Source: Paenibacillus endophyticus (lineage in GTDB: Bacteria; Bacillota; Bacilli; Paenibacillales; Paenibacillaceae). Taken from it: DNA of 64,000 bases. The position numbers and the translations under genes are program-made. The stretch lies in the NCBI RefSeq assembly GCF_014192395.1, contig NZ_JACHXW010000030.1, positions 1 through 64,000 of the forward strand, written 5' to 3'. The notes beneath the pieces were generated by a model that was given only the letters and a program-made list of their open reading frames with translations, was not told the origin of the DNA and ran no database searches. Positions 15,783-24,646 of this stretch are shown one piece after another. Positions within the stretch are counted from its first letter, which is position 1. Each line of letters opens with the position of its first letter.

Positions 15783-16400
15783 TTAAATGACGAATTGTCT
15801 AGCTAAGTGCGACAATTCTTCCAAGAAGACTTCGTGAGCCGATTTCCACCCGAGACATTTACGAGGGCGGTTGTTGATCAATCGAATGGCATCGGCGAGT
15901 TGGTCATCGGTGACGGAATCGGAATTATTCCCTTTGGGAAAGAATTTCTGAAGGAGACCGTTTGAGTTCTCGTTAGGGCCTCTCTGCCAAATAGAATAGG
16001 GATCGGCAAAGTAGACTTTCACGTTATGCACAGCTTCTAGACTGCTTAACAAGAAACTCTTACCACGATCAGTTGTTCCCGTTGGGCAGGTGCCACGTGG
16101 ATATTGGCTAGCACGACATCGAAGACACCTCCATCGAACGAGCCGTTCGATCAGGCATGCATTTTCAGTGCTAGGTATAGTCGCATCTTTCATTCAATGA
16201 AGGTAGCGGCGCAAGCTTCCAGGGACGCTTCTTGGGCAGATTTAGCAGCATAAACCTGGCTCTTCATATTGCCGCTACGTAACAGTTCTCTTGCGATAGT
16301 AGAAGGATGTCGACCAAGCTCATGCCCAATCCTTCGGTATGACCAGCCCAAATATATTAAACAAATCCTCCCCATAACTATCATCGAAACCAGGAAAATA
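15783..16400 (-). mobile_element. IS30-family transposase, broken
   Basis: Two frames meet at 16190-16193. The upstream frame (16190-16400) holds the N-terminal helix-turn-helix, WSYRRIGHELGRHPSTIARE. The downstream frame (15783-16193) holds the end of the DDE domain, with VYFADPYSIWQRGPNENSNG, LLQKFFPKG and INNRPRKCLGWKSAHEVF. The middle with the first Asp residues is deleted. It has no recognised terminal repeats and cannot encode an active enzyme. Confidence 0.85.
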
Positions 16401-16425
16401 ATTCTCTCGACCTCGTGCAGCACCA

Positions 16426-17853
16426 TTATTCCATGAACCATACCTTTTGTAATAATCGAATTCCGGTTTCCATGTCTGCCAGACTTAATCCTGCAAATCC
16501 CAAATACAATTTGGGGTAATGCACGGGATGCTGATTCATCCACATTTTTTGAAAGTCATAGACCTTCACTCCCGCTTCTGCCGCCGAATCTATCAATTCT
16601 TTAGTCGTTTTGCACTTTTTAACCGCCATCTGTATGTGAAGCCCCGCGTTTTGTCCCGTTATCTCGACATGTTGACCCAGATGATTCTGAATTAATCCTA
16701 TCAAATGGTGATGCCTTTTGCGGTATAAGTTTCGTACTTTACGTATATGCCGATACCAATTGTCTTGTTCAATGAAAGACTGCATAGCCCACTGCTCTAC
16801 TCGCGAAGGTGCATACAACACCTCGTGAGGCATGTTTGACAATTGCTCAATTAACTTCGGAGGGAGAACCATATAATTCATACGCAACGCTGGCGTTAGC
16901 ACTTTGGAGAACGTGCCAATGTAGATTACTCTTCCATGGGTATCCAGACTTTGTAAGGAAGGAATCGGTTTACCCAGGTAACGGAATTCTCCGTCATAGT
17001 CGTCTTCGATAATGTAAGCGTTTCTCGCGTTCGCCCACTCTAACAGGCGTTCTCGCTCGGGATAGGGCATAATGCTCCCGGTCGGAAATTGATGGGATGG
17101 GGTGACGTATACGATTTGTGCCTTGCTTTCTTCTAAAGCAGCTAATGATACTCCTTTATCGTTTACCGAAATCGGCAAAACCTCGCAGCCGTTCAATAGG
17201 AATTGATCTCGAACCAAATTATATCCTGGTTCCTCGAATGCTACACTGCGAGTATCCTTCAACAGTTTGGTCAAGATTCCTATGCTGTATGCCATCCCTA
17301 CCCCAATAACGATTTGTTCGGGCGAGCAGTACACCCCTCTTGAATTCCGCAGATAGTCGGCGAGCACAGCACGAAGCCCCTGCTCTCCTTGAGGATTCCC
17401 GTAATTCCCAATCATGCTTGAATGGCTCTCTAGCGCTTCCTTCAGCATTTTATTCCATGTTCGTATGGGGAACGCATCATGATCTAGTGCCGTAGGATCG
17501 AAATCTATAAAATCGGCGTGTTTAACAGAAGTTGGGATGTGCGGATTTGAGGTGATTTTTCTTGACAAGTCATATACTTCCGTATCTGGAATACTTGCGA
17601 TTACATGCTTGTACGGGGTAACCACGAACAAACCGGATCGGGGTTTGCTGACCACATAACCTTCCGCTGTCAGCATTTGATAGGCCGTTTCTATGGGAGT
17701 TTTGCTGATATTGTGTTGTACTTGCAATGTACGAACAGATGGTAAACGCATACCGTTTGTGAGGTTCCCGTTTCTAATTTGATCACGGATCTGAATATAT
17801 AGTTGTTGATATAATGGTTGTTCGTGTTGATCCGATAGAAGGATGTATAACAT
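16426..17853 (-). CDS. MocR/GabR-type PLP-dependent transcriptional regulator
   Basis: The 475-residue protein has a GntR-type winged helix at residues ~10-80 (LYQQLYIQIRDQIRNG, RLPSVRTLQVQHNISKTPIETAY) fused to a fold-type I aminotransferase domain. EDDYDGEFRY and YIGTFSKVLTPALRMNY give the PLP-contacting Asp region and the Lys. MocR proteins use PLP as an effector and often regulate PLP synthesis or an adjacent amino-acid or amine gene. The start at 17853 follows GGAGGGCACCATG; the longer version from 17904 would include this site. It is convergent with the EamA exporter; the intervening IS30 relic lies just beyond the stop. Confidence 0.9.
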   Translation of the reverse strand: MLYILLSDQHEQPLYQQLYIQIRDQIRNGNLTNGMRLPSVRTLQVQHNISKTPIETAYQMLTAEGYVVSKPRSGLFVVTPYKHVIASIPDTEVYDLSRKITSNPHIPTSVKHADFIDFDPTALDHDAFPIRTWNKMLKEALESHSSMIGNYGNPQGEQGLRAVLADYLRNSRGVYCSPEQIVIGVGMAYSIGILTKLLKDTRSVAFEEPGYNLVRDQFLLNGCEVLPISVNDKGVSLAALEESKAQIVYVTPSHQFPTGSIMPYPERERLLEWANARNAYIIEDDYDGEFRYLGKPIPSLQSLDTHGRVIYIGTFSKVLTPALRMNYMVLPPKLIEQLSNMPHEVLYAPSRVEQWAMQSFIEQDNWYRHIRKVRNLYRKRHHHLIGLIQNHLGQHVEITGQNAGLHIQMAVKKCKTTKELIDSAAEAGVKVYDFQKMWMNQHPVHYPKLYLGFAGLSLADMETGIRLLQKVWFME

Positions 17854-18187
17854 GGTGCCCTCCAAACTGTTTCTTAAATGAATGGGATTTTGTTCATTTT
17901 TCATTTATAAAAATATGAAAACTTTTCTTTTTATTTTAAGAGTTACACTCTAAAATAGGAGTTACTGATTATTCTGTTTCCGAATACTTACATAACAAAA
18001 AACCTCCTATGGATTTCCTTAACGATTCATCTGAAGCTGTAAGTGCCACTGACTAAAAAAACCAGCCAGCTTCCTCACCATTTAGCTTTAGAAGAAATGA
18101 GCAGTTGGTGTGCTTGCGTCAGATCCATGGACACATGCGTCTTCAATAGGCTATAGTTCGGCTCGTAACTAGTACAAAGGATGTTTC
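17854..18187. other. Intergenic stretch upstream of the MocR gene
   Basis: This stretch holds the promoter area of the MocR gene. It is A/T-rich around 17900-17960, with no clear operator repeats that I can see, and its left end is followed by unrecognised sequence up to the GNAT gene stop. Confidence 0.4.
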
Positions 18188-18628
18188 TTAGAGCACCTTC
18201 ACCATCGTATAAAACGAACTGCCAGGAGGATAATCTTTAATCTCACCTACAACTATGTAGCCTTTTAATTCATAAAACGACCGAGCTTGAAATTCAAAAG
18301 TCGTTAATTTCGCTTTCACTGCACCTTTCTTCTTCGCGATTTCTTCAGCATTTTTAAGTAATGTTGAACCTAATCCTTCTCCACGATAGTCTTCATGAAA
18401 CCAAATATAATTGATTTCAAGCCAATTCCAGTATACTTCTGCTGTTATTCCGCCAATCCAATTATGATTGTTATCCTTTACCATAATGTTGATTGGTTGA
18501 ACAGACCCTTCTCTTCTTTTGTAATAATGATGAATGGAATGCTTATTATTGAATTCTTTGATCATGTTTTGTAAAAAGTTTGAAAAATCAGGGTACGCCT
18601 CTAAAATAACCTCTACTTCATAAGACAT
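18188..18628 (-). CDS. GNAT-family N-acetyltransferase
   Basis: The product of 146 residues has the GNAT fold. IGGITAEVYWNWLEINYIWFHEDYRGEGLGSTLL contains beta strand 4 and the acetyl-CoA-binding loop R-G-E-G-L-G, and the C-terminal half (ARSFYELKGYIVVGE) has the usual late strand. The substrate is unknown; similar single-domain members acetylate amines or N-termini. The ATG at 18628 follows GGAGGAGAAGAACT, so it is preferred to 18658. It stands alone between the MocR gene and a gene-poor stretch. Confidence 0.85.
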   Translation of the reverse strand: MSYEVEVILEAYPDFSNFLQNMIKEFNNKHSIHHYYKRREGSVQPINIMVKDNNHNWIGGITAEVYWNWLEINYIWFHEDYRGEGLGSTLLKNAEEIAKKKGAVKAKLTTFEFQARSFYELKGYIVVGEIKDYPPGSSFYTMVKVL

Positions 18629-18659
18629 AGTTCTTCTCCTCCAAATGTGATGTACCAAA

Positions 18660-19428
18660 AAAGGATTTTTATTCCATCTAATCTTTAATAAACCAAGAAG
18701 GAACTTTCGATAGTTCAGATCAAAACTTTCTAACGAGTCCAGATGGAATTATAAGAGGAGACGAATACATAGAGATACCAAAGCTTACCAAATGTTGCTC
18801 AGTGCAATACAGACCCCCGGATTTCCATTTGACAATAGAAACTAATTCAAACTCAGGATAGATGTACAGCCCACTTGTGCCCCTCTTGTTGCAACAGGCT
18901 CCCACGAAATATCCTTTATGATGATTTACGGACCACAAGACCTTCCCTCTATTCTCATCTCTCCACTACCTTGCTCCTACGTTCCTCTTCTTAAACCTCG
19001 ACTATCACATCAATTGAAACACATCATACATTATTCTATTCTAAAGTACCATCGGTTCCATTCTTGTTTATGTTTATCCGGATTTATACAACGATCAATA
19101 AAAGCGTATATTCCACTAAATATATGGTGGGATTATTGCTTTGTAGGATGTAATCGTTAATCCATTTCCGTGCTGGCTGCGGGCCGGTTATCCCTATAGT
19201 TAGAAATATAGCTGCTTCTCCGGGAGAGGAAAATTCAATCTTATAAGAGATTCTCGCATTTCCTGTTAAAAATGCTCGCTAAGTCCAATGATTCCCGTTA
19301 TTATTCAACTGAGGAATGGCAGTGTTTAAGCAAATTTATATGCTCATTTTTGACGCAATCTCTTCGTTTTTTCTAGTGCTACGATACACACCTTCATTTT
19401 TTGTCAGATACTTTTTCATTTTTACTCA
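18660..19428. other. Gene-poor stretch
   Basis: No reliable gene is seen in about 770 bases. One minus-strand frame (18938-18720) is open for 72 codons but begins only at TTG and matches nothing I know. Composition and broken frames suggest decayed sequence. Confidence 0.4.
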
Positions 19429-19483
19429 AAAAAAAGAGCTGGTTGAGGTTATTTATTTGATAACCTTAACCGTCTCTTTTTTT
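19429..19483 (-). terminator. Strong rho-independent terminator
   Basis: AAAAAAAAGAG..GGTT.AGGTTAT pairs with ATAACCT.AACC..CTCTTTTTTTT. It is U-rich in both directions and ends the MFS-Dabb unit on the minus strand. Confidence 0.85.
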
Positions 19484-19554
19484 TATATTCGGTCAGCACC
19501 GTAACTTAATGACATTGTCGGCAACGGGGGGCCATTGTGATTGCCAAGCTATCT

Positions 19555-19854
19555 TTAATAATCGTAATCGATTACCATGGCACGCGTCGCTTCCCGTTTC
19601 CAACGAAGATTCTCAAAATCGTCATGCAACGGATGCGAAGCATATGCCGCATAGTCCTCCTGGCTGTCGAAAACCATAGAAATTCCGTAATCCATATGGT
19701 TATTTGGTTTCAGCCGGAAAGCGCGGAACTGCTTCACGCCTGGGATCTTAGTCAGTTGATGCTCCGCATCGCGCATAAAGGCTTCCGCAGCTTCAGAACC
19801 TGCCTCATGTTGAAGGCTAAAAATAATCATATGATGAATACTTTCATTATTCAT
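19555..19854 (-). CDS. Dabb-domain (stress-responsive A/B barrel) protein
   Basis: The 99-residue protein has the ferredoxin-like Dabb fold: HHMIIFSLQHE as the first strand, LTKIPGVKQFRAF in the middle, and MDYGISMVFDSQEDYAAYASHPLHDDF as the typical third element. Relatives act as small dimeric stress proteins or as cyclases in polyketide or olivetolic-acid pathways. The ATG at 19854 is preferred to the GTG at 19866, because AGAGGTGGACACTAAA precedes it and the longer start lies inside that site. It is downstream of the DHA2 exporter on the same strand, with a ruined acireductone dioxygenase gene in between. Confidence 0.82.
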   Translation of the reverse strand: MNNESIHHMIIFSLQHEAGSEAAEAFMRDAEHQLTKIPGVKQFRAFRLKPNNHMDYGISMVFDSQEDYAAYASHPLHDDFENLRWKREATRAMVIDYDY

Positions 19855-19929
19855 TTTAGTGTCCACCTCTATTTAAATTTGATAAATAAATCGTTGCAAA
19901 GGGAGCGTTAACCTTTCTTTATACTCATC

Positions 19930-20046
19930 GGGCAGATCGTCTATATCCCAGTGCTCGAACAAACCGGACTGCCTGTCTAGGAACACAACTACTTGGTCTT
20001 CAGCTCCTTACGTGTTAATGCAAATTAGTGCCACGTGCATAGCTTC
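19930..20046 (-). pseudogene. Acireductone dioxygenase-like gene, N-terminal remnant
   Basis: The text CCCAGTGCTCgaACA, CAACtACTTGgTCtTCA and AATTaGTGCCACG follows 4790-4895 of the intact gene at 4342-4890 in order, including the start region. Only the first ~35 codons are left, between the exporter and the Dabb gene. Confidence 0.7.
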
Positions 20047-20059
20047 TCCCTTCTACGTT

Positions 20060-21484
20060 TTAAACATGCATCTCTTGAGGAACAGCCCCGGCAATCTCTC
20101 TTTTGCCGCCGTTCATGAATGCAAGAAACAAGGCAGCGATCGCAAAATATCCACTTACGATTAATGCTGTATGGAAGCCTGATAACATAGCCTGATTCGC
20201 AGATTCATTTACAGCCGATGCAGTAACAGTCGTCGCGATTGTCGCCAAAATGGATAAGCCCAAGCTTCCCCCGAGTTGTAGGAACGTGTTCACGATACCG
20301 CCGGCAATTCCGTGCTCTTCAGGTTTTACATCCTGCATGGAACCCGCGATAACGGCTGTAAAGGACGCGCCGACCGACAAACCCAGCACGATAAAGGCTG
20401 GGAGAATAAATGAGACATAGCTTTTATCCATACCCATATTACTTAACCAAAACATTCCAATTGCGTTGATCAACTGCGTGACGATCAGCAGTCTTTTTGC
20501 CCCGAACTTACGCATAAAGAACGGCGTGATTTGTGTTACAACGATTGATGCAAAACCAAGTGGTAAGAAAGCCATGCCGGTAGCTAAAGACGAATAACCT
20601 AGCTCGTGGAAATACAGAGTCGAGAAATACATAAATCCGGTCAAATAAGAATACATCAAAAAACCAATGATATTGGACGTGACGAGCGAGCGAAACTTGA
20701 ACAAACGAAGTGGCATTAACGGATTCTTGGCATATTTTTCGACCAATATGAACGCGCCTACTAATATTACGCCGATTATCAACAGAGTAATCTTCGCAGC
20801 CGACCAACTCCCGTCGACATCAGGCATGGAGATGCCATAGACCAGAACGAAAATACCAGCCAGTACAGAAATCAATCCAAACCAGTCGATGGACTTTTTT
20901 TCGCTCTTTACGGTAGGATTTACTTTCACGAAAATTAATCCAATGATTAGCAAGATGCCAAGCGGAACGTTCAGGTAAAACAACGATCTCCAGCCCACAG
21001 AATCCGTTAGTAATCCGCCGACGATCGATCCGCCCGCCGCTCCCGCTGACCCTAAGGCACCGAAAATTCCAAATGCTTTGTTACGCTGCGGTCCGACCGG
21101 GAAATTGTTGCTGATAAGCGACATCGCCGCAGGAATGGAAAGGGCCGCCCCGATTCCTTGGATCGCCCTACTGGCAATCAGCCAGATCTGATCAGTCGCC
21201 AAGGCGCCGGCCAGTGAAGATGCCGCGAAAATTGCCAAACCAATCATTAAAACACGTTTTCTTCCAAGTAAGTCGCTTGCTCGTCCTCCTATCATCAGAA
21301 AACATGCGAACGTAAGCACGTAAGAAGTGACAATCCATTGCAAATCGTTCGCCTGCATGTGAAGCGCCGTTTGGATGGAAGGCAATGCGACGGTTACTGT
21401 TGAACCATTCATAACCTCGATGAACTGGGCAAAACAAACTATAATTAACAACAACATATTCGCTTTTGTTATACGATCACTCAC
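20060..21484 (-). CDS. DHA2-family (EmrB/QacA-type) MFS drug exporter
   Basis: The 474-residue membrane protein has about 14 hydrophobic segments, as in the 14-TMS DHA2 family. GGRASDLLGRKRVLMIG is the conserved loop 2-3 motif A, and RAIQGIGAALSIPAAMSLI resembles motif C neighbours. Such proteins expel cationic drugs, antibiotics or dyes using the proton gradient. It begins with GTG at 21484 after AAGGAGTGGAGAAATA. It heads a minus-strand unit with a ruined acireductone dioxygenase and a Dabb gene. No R element is seen upstream. Two wrecked copies exist at 9871-10100 and 13816-13952. Confidence 0.92.
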   Translation of the reverse strand: MSDRITKANMLLLIIVCFAQFIEVMNGSTVTVALPSIQTALHMQANDLQWIVTSYVLTFACFLMIGGRASDLLGRKRVLMIGLAIFAASSLAGALATDQIWLIASRAIQGIGAALSIPAAMSLISNNFPVGPQRNKAFGIFGALGSAGAAGGSIVGGLLTDSVGWRSLFYLNVPLGILLIIGLIFVKVNPTVKSEKKSIDWFGLISVLAGIFVLVYGISMPDVDGSWSAAKITLLIIGVILVGAFILVEKYAKNPLMPLRLFKFRSLVTSNIIGFLMYSYLTGFMYFSTLYFHELGYSSLATGMAFLPLGFASIVVTQITPFFMRKFGAKRLLIVTQLINAIGMFWLSNMGMDKSYVSFILPAFIVLGLSVGASFTAVIAGSMQDVKPEEHGIAGGIVNTFLQLGGSLGLSILATIATTVTASAVNESANQAMLSGFHTALIVSGYFAIAALFLAFMNGGKREIAGAVPQEMHV

Positions 21485-22101
21485 TATTTCTCCACTCCTT
21501 CTTTAATGGATCGAGGAATGATGAGTCCTCAAGTCCTGTTTAACATTTCAAATGCTATATGATACCTATCTACATTTCTCAATTCCTTCTACGCTTGATC
21601 AATCGTCAAACTGCGGTACATCGAGTTAAGTTAAGCATGTAGATCACTTTCGCGGACGCTAACTGTCGCATATCTCTAAACGGTGGCACGAGAGGCTTCA
21701 TTCGCCCGCTTAACGCCCCCAAATACATTTGTTTCTGTGTAGAGACCAAATATTGGGCATATTCATTCGAACAATATTTGTAGTGTCAAGAATGGACACG
21801 GGAATGCCTTCAAACGATTTAGCACAAGATACATCCATAATAATTTCTCCATTGTTGAACGTTATCGTTAATCCGTAAATGGAATAAAATGTTCAATCAT
21901 CTCCCATTAGGCATTGGGAAGCTGTAAATCCTGTCGGTCTGTACGGCGGCTTAATTCCTTCTTATGGTGGTCAACGTCTTGGCAGCATCATCAGGCGCGT
22001 TTTGAATTGGCCAACGCTGATAAAGATAATGTCCATCCGGGACCAAGGAGCTCCCGTAGTGACATTTAAATCGCTATTTAGTATAATTAATTTAAAGTTT
22101 A
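21485..22101. other. Intergenic stretch with unidentified decayed sequence
   Basis: On the minus strand, around 21850-21700, a readable run GEIIMDVSCAKSFEGIPVSI appears before stops intervene; I do not recognise the family. No R element and no hairpin of note are present. It contains the promoter areas of the divergent exporter and HxlR genes. Confidence 0.35.
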
Positions 22102-22125
22102 CTTTTTAGTCTAATGCTAAAAAAG
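22102..22125 (+). promoter_or_regulatory. Inverted repeat in the HxlR gene leader
   Basis: TTTTTAG (22103-22109) and CTAAAAA (22117-22123) form a 7-bp dyad with a 7-base spacer, a few bases before the start codon. It could be an autoregulatory site. The half-site resembles the TTTTCTAAAG arm of R elements, but the spacing differs. Confidence 0.4.
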
Positions 22126-22136
22126 AAAGTAGGTTG

Positions 22137-22508
22137 ATGAAATTGAAATGTTCGAATTTTGATATGCCTTGTATCGAATCGATTTCCGAAGTGTTGCAAT
22201 TTCTTTCGGGAAAATGGACTTTTCTAGTCATAACAGAGCTTCTAAAGGAACCTCAACGTTTTAATCAATTGCGAAGAAATTTAGGTAACGTAAATACGAA
22301 AGGATTAACAGATACATTACGGAATTTAGAACAACATCAAATGATTAAACGCCAAGTATTTCCCACTGTTCCAGTGACAGTCGAATACTCAATTACAGAA
22401 AAGGGACAATCATTCTCAAGCGTATTTAATGAAATAAATCGATGGAAAACAGAATGGGAATCTCCTTCTTTACCGCAACTCGTTGAGCCTCATTTCATTG
22501 AAGGGTAA
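22137..22508 (+). CDS. HxlR-family transcriptional regulator
   Basis: The 123-residue winged-helix protein is a clear HxlR/MarR-like member: VLQFLSGKWTFLVITELLKEPQRFNQLRRNL, then KGLTDTLRNLEQHQMIKRQVFPTVPVTVEYSITEKG. Members such as YodB, CatR and HypR of Bacillus sense quinones, diamide or hypochlorite through an N-terminal Cys. Here Cys5 and Cys12 (PC just before IESI) are present, with Cys12 at the conserved place. That makes it the best local candidate to control the detoxification genes around it. The ATG at 22137 is preferred to the TTG at 22134. It has no partner gene downstream; a ruined FrnE-like gene follows on the other strand. Confidence 0.85.
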   Translation: MKLKCSNFDMPCIESISEVLQFLSGKWTFLVITELLKEPQRFNQLRRNLGNVNTKGLTDTLRNLEQHQMIKRQVFPTVPVTVEYSITEKGQSFSSVFNEINRWKTEWESPSLPQLVEPHFIEG

Positions 22509-22674
22509 TGAGGCAAGCTCTTTTATATGGGTGGGTTCCATTTAACTAGTGAATCCATCCAAAATCGTGTTAAGATCAAACTGCTGATTCATTGTTACTC
22601 AGTACTGCAAATACCCTGACGTCACATAGAACTTTCGTATTAATGATAGAGAATTGAAATGGAAATAAAGTAAT

Positions 22675-23060
22675 TAACTTCGCTTATTCCAGCTTGTATT
22701 GTATTGTCCTAACTCACCCGCCCCCACTTCATTACTCAATCGATCACTTGCCAACATCACGGCCGTATCCCCTGCAGCCAAACCCGGATTGTACGGCAAG
22801 TTTACTAAAGTATTCAAACCATCTGGATACAAAGAATCCACAAAATATACCCAATATAATATTTTTAATACATCGTCTGCCGTATACAGCATCCGAGGAA
22901 TTCACATCCAATAGCAGATGAAGCGAAGCTTCGATAAACAATTCGCACGGTTTTGTAATGAGTATGCTAACTGCGTCAAAGAGACGTTTGCCTCTCTAAC
23001 AAACCGGGCATACCATAAGCGTAAAAGCATCTACTTTCCATACTTACATTCTTTCCGATG
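22675..23060 (-). pseudogene. FrnE/DsbA-family gene remnant
   Basis: The sequence follows the intact gene at 12560-13085 over most of its length (GATCaCTTGCCAACATC, GGTACAA-like TGGATACAAAGAATCC, AAGCTTCGATAAACaATT, GACGTTTGCCT..ATAcCa, CATCTACTTTCCAT) with many indels. A frame of 72 codons (22892-22674) is a shadow of the old gene. It lies behind element R7. Confidence 0.8.
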
Positions 23061-23116
23061 TTGTATGCCTACATCTGCAAACCCTCTTCTCATTAGGATT
23101 GTAAGTGAACTTCACT

Positions 23117-23200
23117 TGCTTCGGGATCAACTATAACAGGCCTTCTTACTTTTCATAAGAAGGCTATTATTTTAAATATGCTTTAGAAAAATAAAGCCTC
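23117..23200 (-). promoter_or_regulatory. R element copy R7
   Basis: On the minus strand: GCTTTATTTTTCTAAAGC, ATATTTAAAATAATAGCC, TTCTTATGAAAAG, TGTTATAGT and CCCGAAGC. It points at the ruined FrnE-like gene. It stands back to back with R8, the two dyads about 90 bases apart. Confidence 0.85.
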
Positions 23201-23286
23201 TTACCTTTTTAATTGTTAAACAATTGTAATAGTAGATGACCTTCCAAAACTATCTTCTTTTTCGCCATTCCGTTTAAACGGTCTCC

Positions 23287-23372
23287 TGGCTTTAGTTTTT
23301 TAAAGCATGTTTAAAAAAAGTGCGTTCTTATGAAGAATTTGATTACCTGTTATAGTTGACTCCGAGGCAGTT
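23287..23372 (+). promoter_or_regulatory. R element copy R8
   Basis: GCTTTAGTTTTTTAAAGC is followed by ATGTTTAAAAAAAGTGCG, TTCTTATGAAG, the extended -10 TGTTATAGT (23348-23356) and TCCGAGGCAG. It points at a SnoaL-like remnant and the intact SnoaL-like gene at 23816. Confidence 0.85.
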
Positions 23373-23571
23373 GAGGCACAATTACCATCCCTAATGAGAT
23401 TTCTCCCATGTAGAGAGCTACAACTTACGAATGAATAAAACATACTCGTCGGGAGGAAAGCTACAATAGGGGTGAGATTAACCCAATGAGTAACTTCTGA
23501 CGGTACTCGCATTTTAGCGGCCGTTCTAACGGTCATTCTTTGGGCGTTTACCATCCCAAAAGCGGGGGCGC

Positions 23572-23745
23572 AAGAAGATGATCGTAGATCTTGTTCGTAA
23601 GGCAGCGACGGTCAACCACGGATATATGCACGAGATTGACATGATTGACAAGGAGAACGTTAAAGGGGTTTGGGCGCTGTTGTACGAAACGCAAAAAAGT
23701 GATGGCCTTTGGAATTAGCAGCACGAAACTAACGCACAGTACAGT
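23572..23745 (+). pseudogene. SnoaL-like gene remnant
   Basis: AAGATGATCGtAGATCTTGTt, ACGGTcaACCACGGATATATGC and GAcATGATtGACAAGGAgAACG align with 24040-24120 of the intact copy. Then TTTGGAATTAGCAGCACGaAACTAACGC follows 24235-24262 after an internal deletion. It lies between R8 and the intact gene. Confidence 0.8.
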
Positions 23746-23815
23746 TTGGATGAATAGCCGGATTTAAATTTATAATTTGAATTCTCTGTATATAACTAAA
23801 CGAGGACGTGATTGA

Positions 23816-24328
23816 ATGTCAGTATACACGGATCAACAAATAGCAGTTAAAATAGTAGAACTTGAAGCGAAATATCAGCGCTTAGAAGACCTCGAGCTAA
23901 TCAAACAATTGAAAGCCCGTTACTTCCGTTTTGTCGATGAGAAAAAATGGACGGAGTTTGGAAACCTGTTTACATCGGATGCCACAATTATTTCGCAAGG
24001 TGTGGATTATTCCAAGGGCGGGGCAGCAGCTTACGGGAAGATGATCGGAGATCTTGTGGATAAAGCTCCGACGGTTCACCACGGATATATGCCTGAAATC
24101 GAAATAATAGATAAGGATAATGCCACAGGGGTTTGGGCCATGGACGATTTGTTGACATTCCCCGATGTGAATGACGCTTATCCAGGGCATCACGGTTACG
24201 GCCAATACCGTGAATCGTATAAAAAGGTGAATGGTACCTGGAAGATCAGCAGCACGGATCTAACGCGGTTCCGTATGGATCCTCTAAAGAACTGGGATCC
24301 GAATACAGATCCTATAACTGGAAGGTAA
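23816..24328 (+). CDS. SnoaL-like (NTF2-fold) protein, cytosolic
   Basis: The 170-residue protein is the third intact SnoaL-like copy. It keeps Tyr36 and Asp41 (KARYFRFVDEKKW) and His88-His89 (APTVHHGYMPE), with spacing close to Tyr30, Asp35 and His83 of the dehydratase BaiE as I recall them. That suggests a dehydratase or cyclase-like acid-base chemistry, but the substrate is not known. The C-terminal tail is shorter than that of the paralogues, ending at DPITGR. It is read from R8 through a remnant of another copy and ends at the terminator 24359-24395. Confidence 0.8.
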   Translation: MSVYTDQQIAVKIVELEAKYQRLEDLELIKQLKARYFRFVDEKKWTEFGNLFTSDATIISQGVDYSKGGAAAYGKMIGDLVDKAPTVHHGYMPEIEIIDKDNATGVWAMDDLLTFPDVNDAYPGHHGYGQYRESYKKVNGTWKISSTDLTRFRMDPLKNWDPNTDPITGR

Positions 24329-24358
24329 ATCATAAATTAGATAGCTGATATAATAAAT

Positions 24359-24395
24359 TACCCTTTTAGACGCCCTACAAGGCACTAAAAGGGTA
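24359..24395 (+). terminator. Rho-independent terminator
   Basis: TACCCTTTTAG and CTAAAAGGGTA form an 11-bp stem, with further pairing GCC/GGC inside. It follows the SnoaL-like gene. Confidence 0.8.
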
Positions 24396-24646
24396 TTTCA
24401 CATGAACAGATTCCTATGAGTTCAGGACTTGAAAAATCCGTTCTTAAAAAAACCTCTAGAAGCCCGAAAAGCCATGGTAGAACGCGATCGCGATGCCATT
24501 ACCCTCAAGCATATATCGGTTCCGATTTCTATTGCTTCATTATGTACACTTATTTTTCTCCCTCTCGTGTCTCAACATCGTATAATATTTTTCCAAGTAC
24601 ACATACTATTCTCAAGTTTTAGGGATTTTTGTGAAGGGGGAGTTGA
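24396..24646. other. Leader and promoter region of the gerX operon
   Basis: A frame reading KNPFLKKPLEARKAMVERDR at 24432-24491 looks protein-like, but has no good start and no known family, and may be debris. Promoter elements of the sporulation type cannot be defined by eye. Confidence 0.35.

Noticed and set aside
18130-18165. TAGGCTATAGTTCGGCTCG looked like the -10 half of an R element.
   Set aside because: The upstream dyad, the GCATRTWTW block and the TTATGAA block are missing, and no gene of the R families follows.
18720-18938. Minus-strand frame of 72 codons with three Cys.
   Set aside because: It begins only at TTG shortly after an in-frame stop, with no known family; it is kept as gene-poor sequence.
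19316-19504. Hydrophobic 62-codon plus-strand frame, perhaps a small membrane protein.
   Set aside because: It reads straight through the strong terminator hairpin at 19429-19483 and has no ribosome site.
1921-23372. The repeated R elements might be a CRISPR array or a REP/ERIC-type repeat.
   Set aside because: The copies are kilobases apart, have no regular spacers, always face a gene of the same set, and contain a promoter-like -10; they are not clustered repeats.
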